From positions 1-51,123 of the forward strand of contig NZ_BAVS01000022.1 of NCBI RefSeq assembly GCF_000521485.1: a stretch of DNA of 51,123 nucleotides, in the 5' to 3' direction. The first letter of the stretch is position 1. Each line of letters starts with the position of its first letter. A program made the position numbers and the translations under genes. Below are positions 39,286 through 47,435 of this stretch, one piece after another. The DNA is from Gracilibacillus boraciitolerans JCM 21714. GTDB lineage: Bacteria; Bacillota; Bacilli; Bacillales; Amphibacillaceae. The notes beneath the pieces were generated by a model, which was not told where the DNA came from, ran no database searches, and saw nothing but the letters and a program-made list of their open reading frames with translations.

Positions 39286-39846
39286 GTGCATTCGGTAAAA
39301 GATACTAATAGCTTGTCTCTAAAAGAAAATAGAGTAAGGGGCTTACAACATTTCAAAAAAATAATCAATTTTTTAAGATGGCAGAAAGTAGTGATATCAT
39401 TGAGAAGAGGGAAATTTTTTGTAGAACTGGCTAAACATAAGGGATTTAATTTAAAACAGCTATCAAAGGAAACCGATCTACCATATTCTACATTACAATC
39501 AATGATTAAGAGAGATTTCTATAATGCTTCTATTAATAAAATGATTGATATTTGTAATGTAATAGATATAAGAGTAGAAGACTTGTATGAGAAAGATTTG
39601 AATGAAGATTATTTGAAGAAGTTAATACAAAAGGATGAACCGGGAACATTCGTATTGGAAAATGTTTTAATCGAATTTATCGAAAATGATCTCTCCGGAC
39701 TTGTAACCTTTCTTGAAGATCATTCGAAGTTTACGAGTCAATTATTTCACATATCAAATAATATTTTAGAAGAAGATAAAAAAATGCTTCTTATTTATCT
39801 AGAACAAGCCTTAAAGCTAACTAGGAAAATAAAATATAATAGGTAG
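39286..39846 (+). CDS. XRE-family HTH regulator
   Basis: The frame from GTG 39286 encodes up to 186 residues. An HTH_XRE domain is clear: VELAKHKGFNLKQLSKETD, LPYSTLQSMIKRDF, IDICNVIDIRVEDLYEKD. A C-terminal helical extension (FVLENVLIEFIENDLSGLV) follows. There is no good ribosome binding site at the GTG; TTG 39400 just before RRGKFFVELAK is an alternative, and an overlapping frame with ATG near 39375 (AESSDIIEK) hints at a small indel at the true start. Presumed DNA-binding regulator; target unknown. Confidence 0.75.
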   Translation: MHSVKDTNSLSLKENRVRGLQHFKKIINFLRWQKVVISLRRGKFFVELAKHKGFNLKQLSKETDLPYSTLQSMIKRDFYNASINKMIDICNVIDIRVEDLYEKDLNEDYLKKLIQKDEPGTFVLENVLIEFIENDLSGLVTFLEDHSKFTSQLFHISNNILEEDKKMLLIYLEQALKLTRKIKYNR

Positions 39847-39909
39847 CGTAACAATGTTGCGTTGTTGATTGGCAAGCTCATTACTATTTTTCATACTATA
39901 ATTCTAAAC

Positions 39910-39950
39910 AAAAAGAAAGAGTTATTTCTATTAATAATTCTTTCTTTTTT
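39910..39950. terminator. Intrinsic terminator
   Basis: AAAAGAAAGA pairs with TCTTTCTTTT around an AT-rich loop of about 20 nt; it can serve either direction. Confidence 0.65.
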
Positions 39951-40016
39951 GTCTATATCTGAAGTAGAGTGAGTTGAGAACGAACTGTCTCCGTGTTTCA
40001 GTGTTACCTAATCAAG

Positions 40017-40045
40017 TTGACTTTTTTAACATAGTATAATAAAAT
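40017..40045 (+). promoter_or_regulatory. Probable sigma-A promoter for the sulfonate-type ABC operon
   Basis: TTGACT (40017-40022), 17-nt spacer, TAAAAT (40040-40045), about 70 nt before the ATPase start. Confidence 0.6.
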
Positions 40046-40115
40046 TACTTACAGCATAAAGCACAGTAAATTAATCGGAATTAGAGGTTATCAGGGATGA
40101 GGTGTGTAGGGGGGG

Positions 40116-40904
40116 ATGGCGGATCGTCAGCTTGTTGAATTAGCAAATATAAGTAAATCGTTTGATGTTAATGGCAAAGCAGAACAGGTGCTTGAGAAGG
40201 TATCTTTATCAGTCGATCGGAATGAAGTGGTGTCTCTTTTAGGTGAAAGTGGTTGTGGAAAGAGTACATTGCTCAACATCATCGGTGGATTTGAGAAGCC
40301 ATCGAACGGCACTGTGGAAATTGACGGAAATACCGTCACTAAACCGAGTAAGAATTGTATGATGTTATTTCAGAATTATGGACTATTACCATGGAGAAGC
40401 GTGTTTAAGAATGTCGAGCTTGGTTTAGAAGGACAAAAATTATCTGCAAAAGAGCGAGAGGAACGTGTCTTTCATTACCTGAACTTAGTCGGACTCGGTG
40501 ATAAGGGGCAGCAATTCCCGCATGAGATGTCTGGTGGGATGCAGCAGCGTGTAGCCATCGCTCGTGCCTTAGCAACGGAGCCGGATATTATTTTAATGGA
40601 TGAACCTTTTGCAGCTTTAGATACATTTAATCGTTATTATTTGCAGGATGAGTTATTAAAAATCCAGGAACGCAGCCAAACAACAGTTGTGCTGGTTACC
40701 CATGATATTGATGAAGCTATTTATTTATCGGATCGTATTTTTATTATGAGTAAAAATCCTGGTAAAATTCATCGTGAAATCAAGATCGATTTATCTAAAC
40801 CGCGAGATAGAAGTCATGGTAATTTTCAATATTATCGAAAAATGATTTTTGAAGAATTTCAATTTAGTGGAGAAAAAAATAACACGGGCTTTTTTCAAAT
40901 ATAA
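40116..40904 (+). CDS. ABC transporter ATPase (nitrate/sulfonate/taurine type)
   Basis: 262 residues: Walker A GESGCGKST (43-51), Q-loop FQNYGLLPW, signature MSGGMQQR, Walker B IILMDEPFAALD and the switch His in VTHDIDEA. It belongs to the SsuB/TauB/NrtD group, energising uptake of aliphatic sulfonates or related compounds. ATG 40116 directly abuts a G7 run (40109-40115); the functional ribosome site may be GATGAGGTG just upstream. First gene of the three-gene importer. Confidence 0.93.
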   Translation: MADRQLVELANISKSFDVNGKAEQVLEKVSLSVDRNEVVSLLGESGCGKSTLLNIIGGFEKPSNGTVEIDGNTVTKPSKNCMMLFQNYGLLPWRSVFKNVELGLEGQKLSAKEREERVFHYLNLVGLGDKGQQFPHEMSGGMQQRVAIARALATEPDIILMDEPFAALDTFNRYYLQDELLKIQERSQTTVVLVTHDIDEAIYLSDRIFIMSKNPGKIHREIKIDLSKPRDRSHGNFQYYRKMIFEEFQFSGEKNNTGFFQI

Positions 40905-40930
40905 GAAAATACTAAGGGGGATTAGATGTC

Positions 40931-41909
40931 ATGAATATTAAAGGGTGGACCAAAATACTAGGCTTCGCATGGTACTGGTGCTGTTGTTAACAGCTTGTGG
41001 TCAAGATGAAGACGGAACACAGGGATCAAGTGAAAAAACAACCATTAAAATTGGTTATATTCCAATCACTCATGCTGTTCCATTATATGTAGAGGAAGGA
41101 TTAGCAGAAGAAGGATTTGAGAACTTTGAACTTGAACTTGTAAAGTTTGGATCATGGCCTGATTTAATGGATGCTTTAAATGCAGGCAGAATCGATGGGG
41201 CCTCTGCATTAGTAACAGTTGCAATGCGAGCGAAGGAACAGGGAATTGATTTAAAAGCAGTAGCATTGGGTCACCGTGATGGTAATGCGCTTGTAACCGC
41301 GAATGATATCGAGGGTGTAGCAGATCTGGAAGGCAGTCGTTTGCGATTCCACACAAGTTTTCTACCCACAATATCTTACTCTATCAAGCTTTGAAACAAA
41401 ATGGTTTCTCTTATGATTATGTCAATGCAGTAGAAATGCCGCCAGCAGAAATGCCAGCAGCCCTTTCAGAAGGACGAATTGCTGGGTATGTCGTAGCAGA
41501 ACCATTTGGTGCGCAATCTGTCGTTCATGGTAATGGCAAAGTTCTTTATCAAGAGGATGATCTATGGAAGGATGCGATTGATTGTGCTTTGGTATTACGA
41601 ACTGAATTTATCAATGAACAACAGACAGCTGCAGAAGAGTTTGTCAACGCCTATGTAGATGCAGGGCTTAAGGCAGAAGAAGGTCACGAAGAAACAAACC
41701 AGATCATTCAGGATTATTTAGATGTCGATGATGAGGTGTTGGACCTTTCACTTGAATGGATTTCATATGATGATTTAAAAATTAATCAAGATTCGTATAC
41801 AGAACTGAGAGAATATATTATCGAAATGGGACTGTCAGAAAATCCGCCAACTTATGATGAATTTGTAGACAATTCTCTATTTGATAAAGCGATGGGATCC
41901 AATGAATAA
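40931..41909 (+). CDS. ABC transporter substrate-binding lipoprotein, SsuA/NMT1-like (twice frameshifted)
   Basis: About 325 residues. A lipoprotein signal is recovered when the N-terminal frame is corrected near 40971 (one more A): KILGFAMVLVLLLTACG, with the Cys as lipidation site. The NMT1/SsuA-type binding domain follows: KIGYIPITHAVPLY, DLMDALNAGRIDGA, AVALGHRDGNALV, YVVAEPFGAQSV. Second break near 41352: one inserted base restores LAIPHKFSTHNILLYQALK. ATG at 40931 after AAGGGGGATTAG. Captures the substrate for the adjacent permease; its stop overlaps the permease start. Confidence 0.87.
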
Positions 41910-42714
41910 TCTATCAAAAAAAGCACTCAATATTTTTATAGGATTTGCGATCTTAATTGCAATTTGGCAAACAGTCATTCTTGTTACAACGATTAATGAA
42001 AATCTCTTTCCAACGCCATTGATGGTTTGGGAAGCGATTATCTCCTTAATCGCTGATGGCACCTTGTTTGTCCATTTGCAGATTAGCTTATTCCGCTTTG
42101 CCACAGGTTATATACTGGCGGTAGTGATTGCGATTATACTTGGCTTATTTTTAGGGCGGATGGAAAGAGTATGGAATATCGTTGATCCGATCGTCCAAGT
42201 ATTACGTCCGGTCGCACCGATTGCATGGGCACCTTTTATTGTCTTATGGTTTGGGATCGGTAATGCTCCGGCAATCGTGATTATTTTTATCGCAGCGTTT
42301 TTCCCTGTCTTGCTCTCAACGGTTTCAGCAGTGAAAAAAGTGGATAAAACATATTTGAAAGTAGCAGAGAATTTGGAGATTAAGCAGCCGCAGTTGATGA
42401 TGAAGATTATTTTGCCGGCAGCATTCCCGTACATTGCAAATGGCCTTCATATTGCACTTGGAACAGCCTGGATTTTCCTTGTTTCTGGGGGGGAAATGGT
42501 GGGTGCCCAGTCCGGATTAGGCTATTTGATTGTCGATGCAAGGAATTTACTACGGTTAGATCTCGTGTTAGCGGGTATTATTTTTATCGGTTTATGTGGG
42601 TTGATACTAGACAAGTTGATTATGGTTTTTGAAAAATGGATCCAGAAGCAGTGGGGGGTGGCGCAACCCCAACAAAATAAAGGCAGAAAAATAGTTCCCG
42701 ACACCTTGTGTTAG
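41902..42714 (+). CDS. ABC transporter permease, SsuC/TauC type
   Basis: About 270 residues, 6 TM segments; RPVAPIAWAPFIVLWFGIG, PVLLSTVSAVKKVD and LVSGGEMVGAQSGLGYLI are characteristic of the nitrate/sulfonate/taurine permease group. ATG 41902 overlaps the lipoprotein stop by 8 nt. G7 at 42487-42493 adds a Gly (relatives have SGEM or SAEM). The last 15 or so codons (PQQNKGRKIVPDTLC) pass through a terminator hairpin at 42693-42719 and overlap the convergent HxlR gene, so the natural stop probably lies earlier. Confidence 0.9.
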   Translation: MNNLSKKALNIFIGFAILIAIWQTVILVTTINENLFPTPLMVWEAIISLIADGTLFVHLQISLFRFATGYILAVVIAIILGLFLGRMERVWNIVDPIVQVLRPVAPIAWAPFIVLWFGIGNAPAIVIIFIAAFFPVLLSTVSAVKKVDKTYLKVAENLEIKQPQLMMKIILPAAFPYIANGLHIALGTAWIFLVSGGEMVGAQSGLGYLIVDARNLLRLDLVLAGIIFIGLCGLILDKLIMVFEKWIQKQWGVAQPQQNKGRKIVPDTLC

Positions 42715-42719
42715 GAACT
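42693..42719. terminator. Terminator hairpin between permease and HxlR genes
   Basis: AGTTCC (42693-42698) and GGAACT (42714-42719), with partial inner pairing CGACACC/TGTG. It overlaps the apparent 3' ends of both convergent genes. Confidence 0.5.
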
Positions 42720-43157
42720 AAGCTTTTCTTCTTTTATTTCTGTAACGGAAAGTTGATCAACATTTGTCTGACAATGTGGACAATAGTAGGCGATGGTGAC
42801 TTCATGCTGGCATTCAGTATGAATTAATTTTTTATAGCATTTTTGGAGATTGTCGCGTCCCCCCCATAAGAGAATCGCATGAAATACATGCTCTAAATCT
42901 TTTCCGCTTTCCGTGAGTTGATAGTGATAACGTGGTGGATGCTCGGAATATAGCTCAGCGGTGACGAGGCCAGATTGTTCCAAGTATTTCAGGCGGTCTG
43001 ATAAGATATTGGAGGAGATACCCTCTAGTGCCTTTTTGATATCACTGAACATGACATTGCCTTGTAAAATTTCGTGGGCAATTAATAAGGTCCAGCGGTC
43101 TCCAATAATATTTAAGGATTGCGCGATGTTACACGGTAAATTATAAGTCGTTTTCAA
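42711..43157 (-). CDS. HxlR-family transcription regulator
   Basis: 148 residues, winged-helix HxlR domain: NIIGDRWTLLIAHEILQG, FSDIKKALEGISSNILSDRL, LEQSGLVTAELYSEHPPRY. The C-terminal tail has Cys/His ligands (HTECQHEV, YCPHCQTN), probably a zinc-binding or redox site seen in this subgroup. TTG start at 43157 with AAAGGGGGGGG upstream (C8 at 43166-43173). C7 at 42859 gives LLWGGRDNL. Divergent from the DUF4242 gene, with a palindrome between them; likely a local repressor. Confidence 0.88.
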   Translation of the reverse strand: MKTTYNLPCNIAQSLNIIGDRWTLLIAHEILQGNVMFSDIKKALEGISSNILSDRLKYLEQSGLVTAELYSEHPPRYHYQLTESGKDLEHVFHAILLWGGRDNLQKCYKKLIHTECQHEVTIAYYCPHCQTNVDQLSVTEIKEEKLSS

Positions 43158-43218
43158 GTTATAGTCCCCCCCCTTTCTATGACTACTGTAATTTTAACAT
43201 AAATATAAAAGTAATAGT

Positions 43219-43255
43219 TAGTTGTTTTTTATTACTGAGTATTATAAAATAACTA
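43219..43255. promoter_or_regulatory. Palindromic candidate operator (HxlR/DUF4242 intergenic)
   Basis: TAGTTGTTTT (43219-43228) and AAAATAACTA (43246-43255) are inverted repeats matching at 9 of 10 positions with a 17-nt centre, between divergent HxlR and DUF4242 genes. Confidence 0.45.
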
Positions 43256-43292
43256 ATAAGAAATAAAATATCAATGACAAGGAGTGGGATAG

Positions 43293-43823
43293 ATGAGTTT
43301 ATTTTTAGTAGAATCAAAAATTAGCGGAAATGTTACAAACAAGGAAGCTTTTGAGAATAAAGTAGCGGAAATTAATGATGCAACAGCAGCAAAGCAGGTT
43401 AATCTTGTAGAGGTTCAGGTTACCAAAGATCTTTCAATTGCCTTTTTCATTTTTGAAGCTGAGAACGAAGAAGCGGTAACGGCTAGTCTTAAAGATCTGG
43501 ATATTACCATCGATTTAGTCAAAGAAGTACGTTTAGTAGGTAAAGAGCTAGATGATGTTAAAAAACAGGCTGATAAAGTTAACTATTTGGTGCAATGGAA
43601 TCTTCCGGAAAATCTAACAATGGATGCATACCTTGAGCGTAAGAAGAAAAATTCCGTTCACTATGCAGAGGTTCCTGAGGTATCCTTCTCTAGAACTTAC
43701 GTGTGTGAAGATATGTCTAAATGCTTATGCTTCTATGATGCGCCAGATGAAGATGCTGTTAAAAGAGCGCGTGAAGCAGTGAATACACCATTAGATTCAA
43801 TTACTGAAATAGATAACAAATAA
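43293..43823 (+). CDS. DUF4242 family protein
   Basis: 176 residues, two ferredoxin-like repeats: MSLFLVESKISGNVT ... VEVQVTKDLSIAFFIFEAEN, and NYLVQWNLPENLTMDAYL ... SFSRTYVCEDMSKCLCFYDAPDEDAV. The second repeat matches the DUF4242 signature (R-T-Y-V-x-E-D...K-C-x-C-x-Y-x-A-P). Function not established. ATG 43293 has AAGGAGTGGG upstream. Lies between the HxlR regulator and the acyl-CoA dehydrogenase-like gene, suggesting part of the same catabolic unit. Confidence 0.8.
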   Translation: MSLFLVESKISGNVTNKEAFENKVAEINDATAAKQVNLVEVQVTKDLSIAFFIFEAENEEAVTASLKDLDITIDLVKEVRLVGKELDDVKKQADKVNYLVQWNLPENLTMDAYLERKKKNSVHYAEVPEVSFSRTYVCEDMSKCLCFYDAPDEDAVKRAREAVNTPLDSITEIDNK

Positions 43824-43841
43824 AAGGTGTGTATTCCTTCA

Positions 43842-43877
43842 TTCTCCCAATCTGCTTGGTTGGGAGAAACATTTTTT
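43842..43877 (+). terminator. Intrinsic terminator after DUF4242
   Basis: TTCTCCCA (43842-43849) and TGGGAGAA (43861-43868), followed by ACATTTTTT. Confidence 0.8.
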
Positions 43878-43997
43878 CCTCTACATTCATTCCACATGTA
43901 AGCTAATTTTGACAAGGGTCTTCTTAATTTCAAGCGAGCTAACTGGAACACTCTGGTAGGTCTCATTTCACGATAAATCTAGGAGAGGTTGAGTACG

Positions 43998-45064
43998 ATG
44001 ATATCAGAAGAAATAATGAAAAATGATACATTAGAAGCTATCATTCAAGAGTATTTAAAGCCGTATGTGCGAAAAATAGATAGTGAGGCCTATTATGCGA
44101 AGAAATATTTGCTTGAGTTAGGCAAAGCTGGATTCTATCATTCTGAGCAGCTATCGATTAATGAGGTGTTGTTAAGAGAAATAGCTGTGGTCGAAAAAAC
44201 AGCAAAGTATTGTATGACAACGGCCTTTAACTTATGGTGTCAACTAGCCTCGATGACCTATCTGCGCTATAGCATAATTCTTATCTTAAGGAAGAAATTC
44301 TGCCAAAGTTGGAGAAAGGTGAGTTGCTTGGCGGAACAGGCTTATCAAATCCAATGAAGTTTTACGGTGGAATGGAAGAGCTACATTTAAAGGCAACGCG
44401 TACGGAGGGAGGCTATTTGGTTTCCGGAGCATTACCATCTGTTTCAAACTTAGATGATAACCACTGGTTTGGTATTGTAGCAGAGGTTGAAGGTGCACAG
44501 CGTTTGATGGCTTATGTTTGTTGTGATGCAGAGGGGCTTCGCCTTAAGGAAAAGATAGGCTATCTTGGTCTTAATGGAAGTGCAACGTATGCCTGTCAAT
44601 TTAAGAATGTGTTTATTCCGGAGAAATGGATCATTTCAGAAGATGCAGACACCTTTATCGAACAAGTGCGACCGGCGTTTGTTTTTTATCAGATTCCGTT
44701 AGGACTTGGTGTGACAGCTGCTGCGATCCGCTCGATTCATCGAGCTCGAGCTAAGCAAGGCGGTTGTAATCGTTATTTACCGATTCAGGCAACGGAACTG
44801 GAGCAAGAGTTGGAGGCATTGCAGGAACAGACTTATAAGCTTGCTGGTGAGACAAACAATTTTCCATCAATTTGGAAAGAACTTCTCCAAACTCGCTTAG
44901 ATGTTGTGAATTTAACATCAAAAGCAGTCCACGCAAATATGGTGCACAGCGGAAGTGCCGCCTATATCAGCAAAAGCGACCCAGCAAGAAGACTAAGAGA
45001 ATCCTACTTCCTCATCAACCTAACACCAACCGTCCGCCACCTGGAAAAACTATTATCCAGATAG
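43998..45064 (+). CDS. Acyl-CoA dehydrogenase-family flavoprotein (SfnB/DszC-like; frameshifted)
   Basis: About 355 residues: N-terminal helical domain, mid beta-domain (GELLGGTGLSNPMKF, GGYLVSGALPSVSNL, LRLKEKIGYLGLNGS) and C-terminal four-helix domain. The group includes FMN/FAD monooxygenases acting on organosulfur compounds as well as dehydrogenases. Break near 44273: one more A restores YSNNSYLKEEILPKLEKG. ATG 43998 with AGGAGAGG 9 nt upstream. Its place next to an SsuABC-type importer favours a desulfurisation-type monooxygenase, by inference only. Confidence 0.8.
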
Positions 45065-45072
45065 GGACATGG

Positions 45073-45124
45073 AGACAGGCTCTGCGTCCCATCTTAATTT
45101 AAGGATGGAACACAGAGCCTGTCC
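45073..45124. terminator. Bidirectional terminator, GGGACAGG family
   Basis: GACAGGCTCTG pairs with CAGAGCCTGTC; the loop has an inner GTCCCATC..GATGGAAC stem. Lies between convergent genes. Confidence 0.75.
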
Positions 45125-45126
45125 TG

Positions 45127-45372
45127 TTATTGTTGCAGTCTTTGCTGAATTTCCTGGTTGATATCGTTTGCGCTAAGTCCGTGCGCATTAATGACTGATC
45201 CCTGAATCGCTGTGTTTTGCATTCCCATCATATCTTTATCTTGGCCAGAAATTACGCAGCAATCACAGTTGCTGGCATCTTGTTCCTGCCTCAATGTAAT
45301 CACTTCATGACCAGCCTCTTGTAACATTTGCTGTACATCTGTTAAGGATTCTTCTACTCCAATACGAGCCAT
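45127..45372 (-). CDS. YkuS family (UPF0180) small protein
   Basis: 81 residues: [18 protein letters not shown], then [41 protein letters not shown]. This is the UPF0180/YkuS pattern, with the C-D-C-C pair and V-I-S-G-Q-D motif; function unknown. ATG at 45372 with AAGGAGGTAG upstream. Confidence 0.9.
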   Translation of the reverse strand: MARIGVEESLTDVQQMLQEAGHEVITLRQEQDASNCDCCVISGQDKDMMGMQNTAIQGSVINAHGLSANDINQEIQQRLQQ

Positions 45373-45567
45373 ATTTTCTACCTCCTTCAGCTATTTACCC
45401 TTTTAATATGAACGTAATTAATTGTGTTTATGCATTAATGTTTAATGGTGGTATTATCAGTCCGTAATACTTGAAATGATTGGTGGCTTCACAATGGAAT
45501 AATTTACTTTTTTAATATAATATAATACAGAATGATCCAATTTTATTAAAAAGGGTGATAGTATTAA

Positions 45568-46670
45568 ATGAATGTATTTTCTTATATTTTAATTTCAGTT
45601 TTAGTTCTAATTGTTATTGCGGTTTTGCTTGTGTACGTATTGTGGAAACGGGATATGTCCAAATCGAAAGAGGATTTATTATCTTTTTTGGAAGAGAATC
45701 CTGAAATCTGTTCTATAACTCTGATACAGAATGAAACAGAACGATTGAACCTAAATGGGAATGTGCAAACCCCCCCGTTAGCAAGTACGGTAAAAATTAT
45801 TATCCTTCTCGCTTTTGTGAAGGCTGTCCATCAACAAAGACTAAATCCTGATAAAACAGTGAATATTACGGAAATAGATGCTTTATATTTTGAAAATACA
45901 GATGGTAACGCACATCCAACCTGGAAAAAAGAAAAACAAATTGGACAGGAAGTAACCCTTCTTGAAGTAGCGCAAGGGATGATGCAATATAGTTCAAATG
46001 CCTGCACAGATTATCTTTATTCTCTGCTTGGTGCGGAACAGGTGAACCACGAAATAAAAGAACATGCATTAATTCAACATACCTCTCTATATGCAATAAA
46101 TTCAGCAATGCTCATACCTGCTTATTTAAAAGTGGAAAAATCAAAGAACATTCTCGAAGATCTAAAAAGATACCGCAACAGGAGTATGAGCAACTTGCAG
46201 ATCTTTTATTATCAAAGGTGCGTGATGGTAAGGCTACTGAATATCTGAAAGAATTATCGAGTTTATCTGATATGAAAATCCAAAGCGAACTAACCAAAAG
46301 ATTCCCGTCTTCCACCACAAGTGAATACGCCCAGTTAATGAACCTTATTGGAAATAGCGATAGATTATCATTGGAAGAAAAGGATTTAGTAGACAACATA
46401 CTAAACTCTTTTTCAGCTACTAATAAGCGTCAATGGTATAAAGGGGGATCAACTGCATTTGTGTTGACGTCTGCCATGTACATACAGATTGAAAAAGAGA
46501 CATTAGCATTATCTGTTTTTATCAGAGATGAAAAACGTTTAGACCTATTATGGATTGAACGGGTCATTCATGATTTCCTTAGATCTTTAATCAAAGATAA
46601 TGCGTTCCGTGAACAAGTAATTCAAAGGCTGGAGGATAATCAGCAGAGTGAGAAGGTCGTCAATGTATGA
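45568..46670 (+). CDS. Beta-lactamase class A-like serine hydrolase (frameshifted)
   Basis: About 365 residues: one N-terminal TM segment (5-25), then a penicillin-recognising fold facing outside. Motif 1 S-x-x-K is ASTVK, motif 2 is SSNAC (S-x-N), and motif 3 is KGGST after WYKGG (the K-T/S-G box). It could be a DD-peptidase, beta-lactamase or esterase; no general-base Glu166 region is obvious. The frame is lost between about 46110 and 46175, and KKIPQQEYEQLADLLLSKV continues in the second frame. C7 at 45770-45776 gives QTPPLASTVK. ATG 45568 follows AAAAAGGGTG. Confidence 0.8.
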
Positions 46671-46855
46671 TTTCTTCACGGGAAATCACCCTCGCTAGAC
46701 GGGAATTCCGTTCCGCTTCACGGGAAAAGTTATTCGCTAGACTGGAAAAAAGGGTATTTCCAGTGAACAGCATCATATTTCCCCGTGAAGCCGACACTAA
46801 TTCCCGTCAACAGCGCAACATTTCCAGTGAAGAAGCACGATTTTCCGTGTCACAA
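46671..46855. repeat. Array 2: symmetric 21-bp-period inverted repeat array
   Basis: It fills the gap between the stop at 46670 and the convergent stop at 46850. Left half: four reverse-oriented cores with GGAA ends, at 46680, 46701, 46722 and 46743 (21 nt apart). Right half: forward cores starting TTCC at 46758, 46779, 46801, 46822 and 46843 (21, 22, 21, 21). The dyad gap is 10 nt, as in array 1. Core: TTCC(A/C)GT(G/C)(A/T)A(G/C). The last 9 nt of each unit vary. The final unit overlaps the GNAT stop codon. Confidence 0.88.
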
Positions 46856-47288
46856 TTTTTTAGCCATAATGGTTTGGAAGTCTTGGAAGCCGAGATGTTG
46901 GTAGATTTTTTTGGCGAAGTTATTTGCGAATACGTTGAGCCTTATTTCGTTGTACCCTCGTTTTTTACCATAAGTGATGGCGGCATGCAGTAAATGTTTT
47001 GCTATTCCATGATTCCGATAGGCTGGTAGGACATATAATTCAAAAATAAATGCGTGTGGCTGATTGGTAATATGATCAATGTTTTCCCCCAACGAGAATC
47101 CACCCGGCGACTGATTGATCCACATTTCGATAAACGAAGTAATAGCCTCCTTGTTCCAGGATCAGCCACACCATTTGTAGCGCCTGATCCTGACTTATAA
47201 CATTTTGCTGCAAAACCCCCTCATTTGCCGAATCCTTTGCTCTTGCTAAAATAAACTGTACATCATGATCCGTTGCCAAACCGATCAT
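46850..47288 (-). CDS. GNAT-family N-acetyltransferase (frameshifted)
   Basis: About 143 residues: MIGLATDHDVQFILARAK at the start, then FELYVLPAYRNHGIAKHLL (the Q/R-x-x-G-x-G/A acetyl-CoA loop) and RLNVFANNFAKKIYQHLGF. Transfers an acetyl group to an unknown acceptor. The frame is lost at C5 near 47086-47090; four C gives GWILVGENIDHITNQ. The ATG at 47288 has TAGGGGGG upstream (C6 at 47296-47301). Confidence 0.85.
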
Positions 47289-47435
47289 ATCAAAACCCCC
47301 CTACATGATTCATTACTAAAGCATATGCCAGCTGTTATGAATCGGGTCTTCAAGCGAATCTGTCCCAGTAACATTTTTACTCCAAATCGATATAATGTGA
47401 TAAATTAATATTTTTGGTTAGGGGGGGTGCGGTAT

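Noticed and set aside
46671-46855. CRISPR array
   Set aside because: Units are short, reverse orientation at a centre, have no unique spacers and no cas genes nearby.
46667-46993. Protein gene overlapping array 2
   Set aside because: The frame is the translation of the repeat array followed by antisense GNAT sequence.
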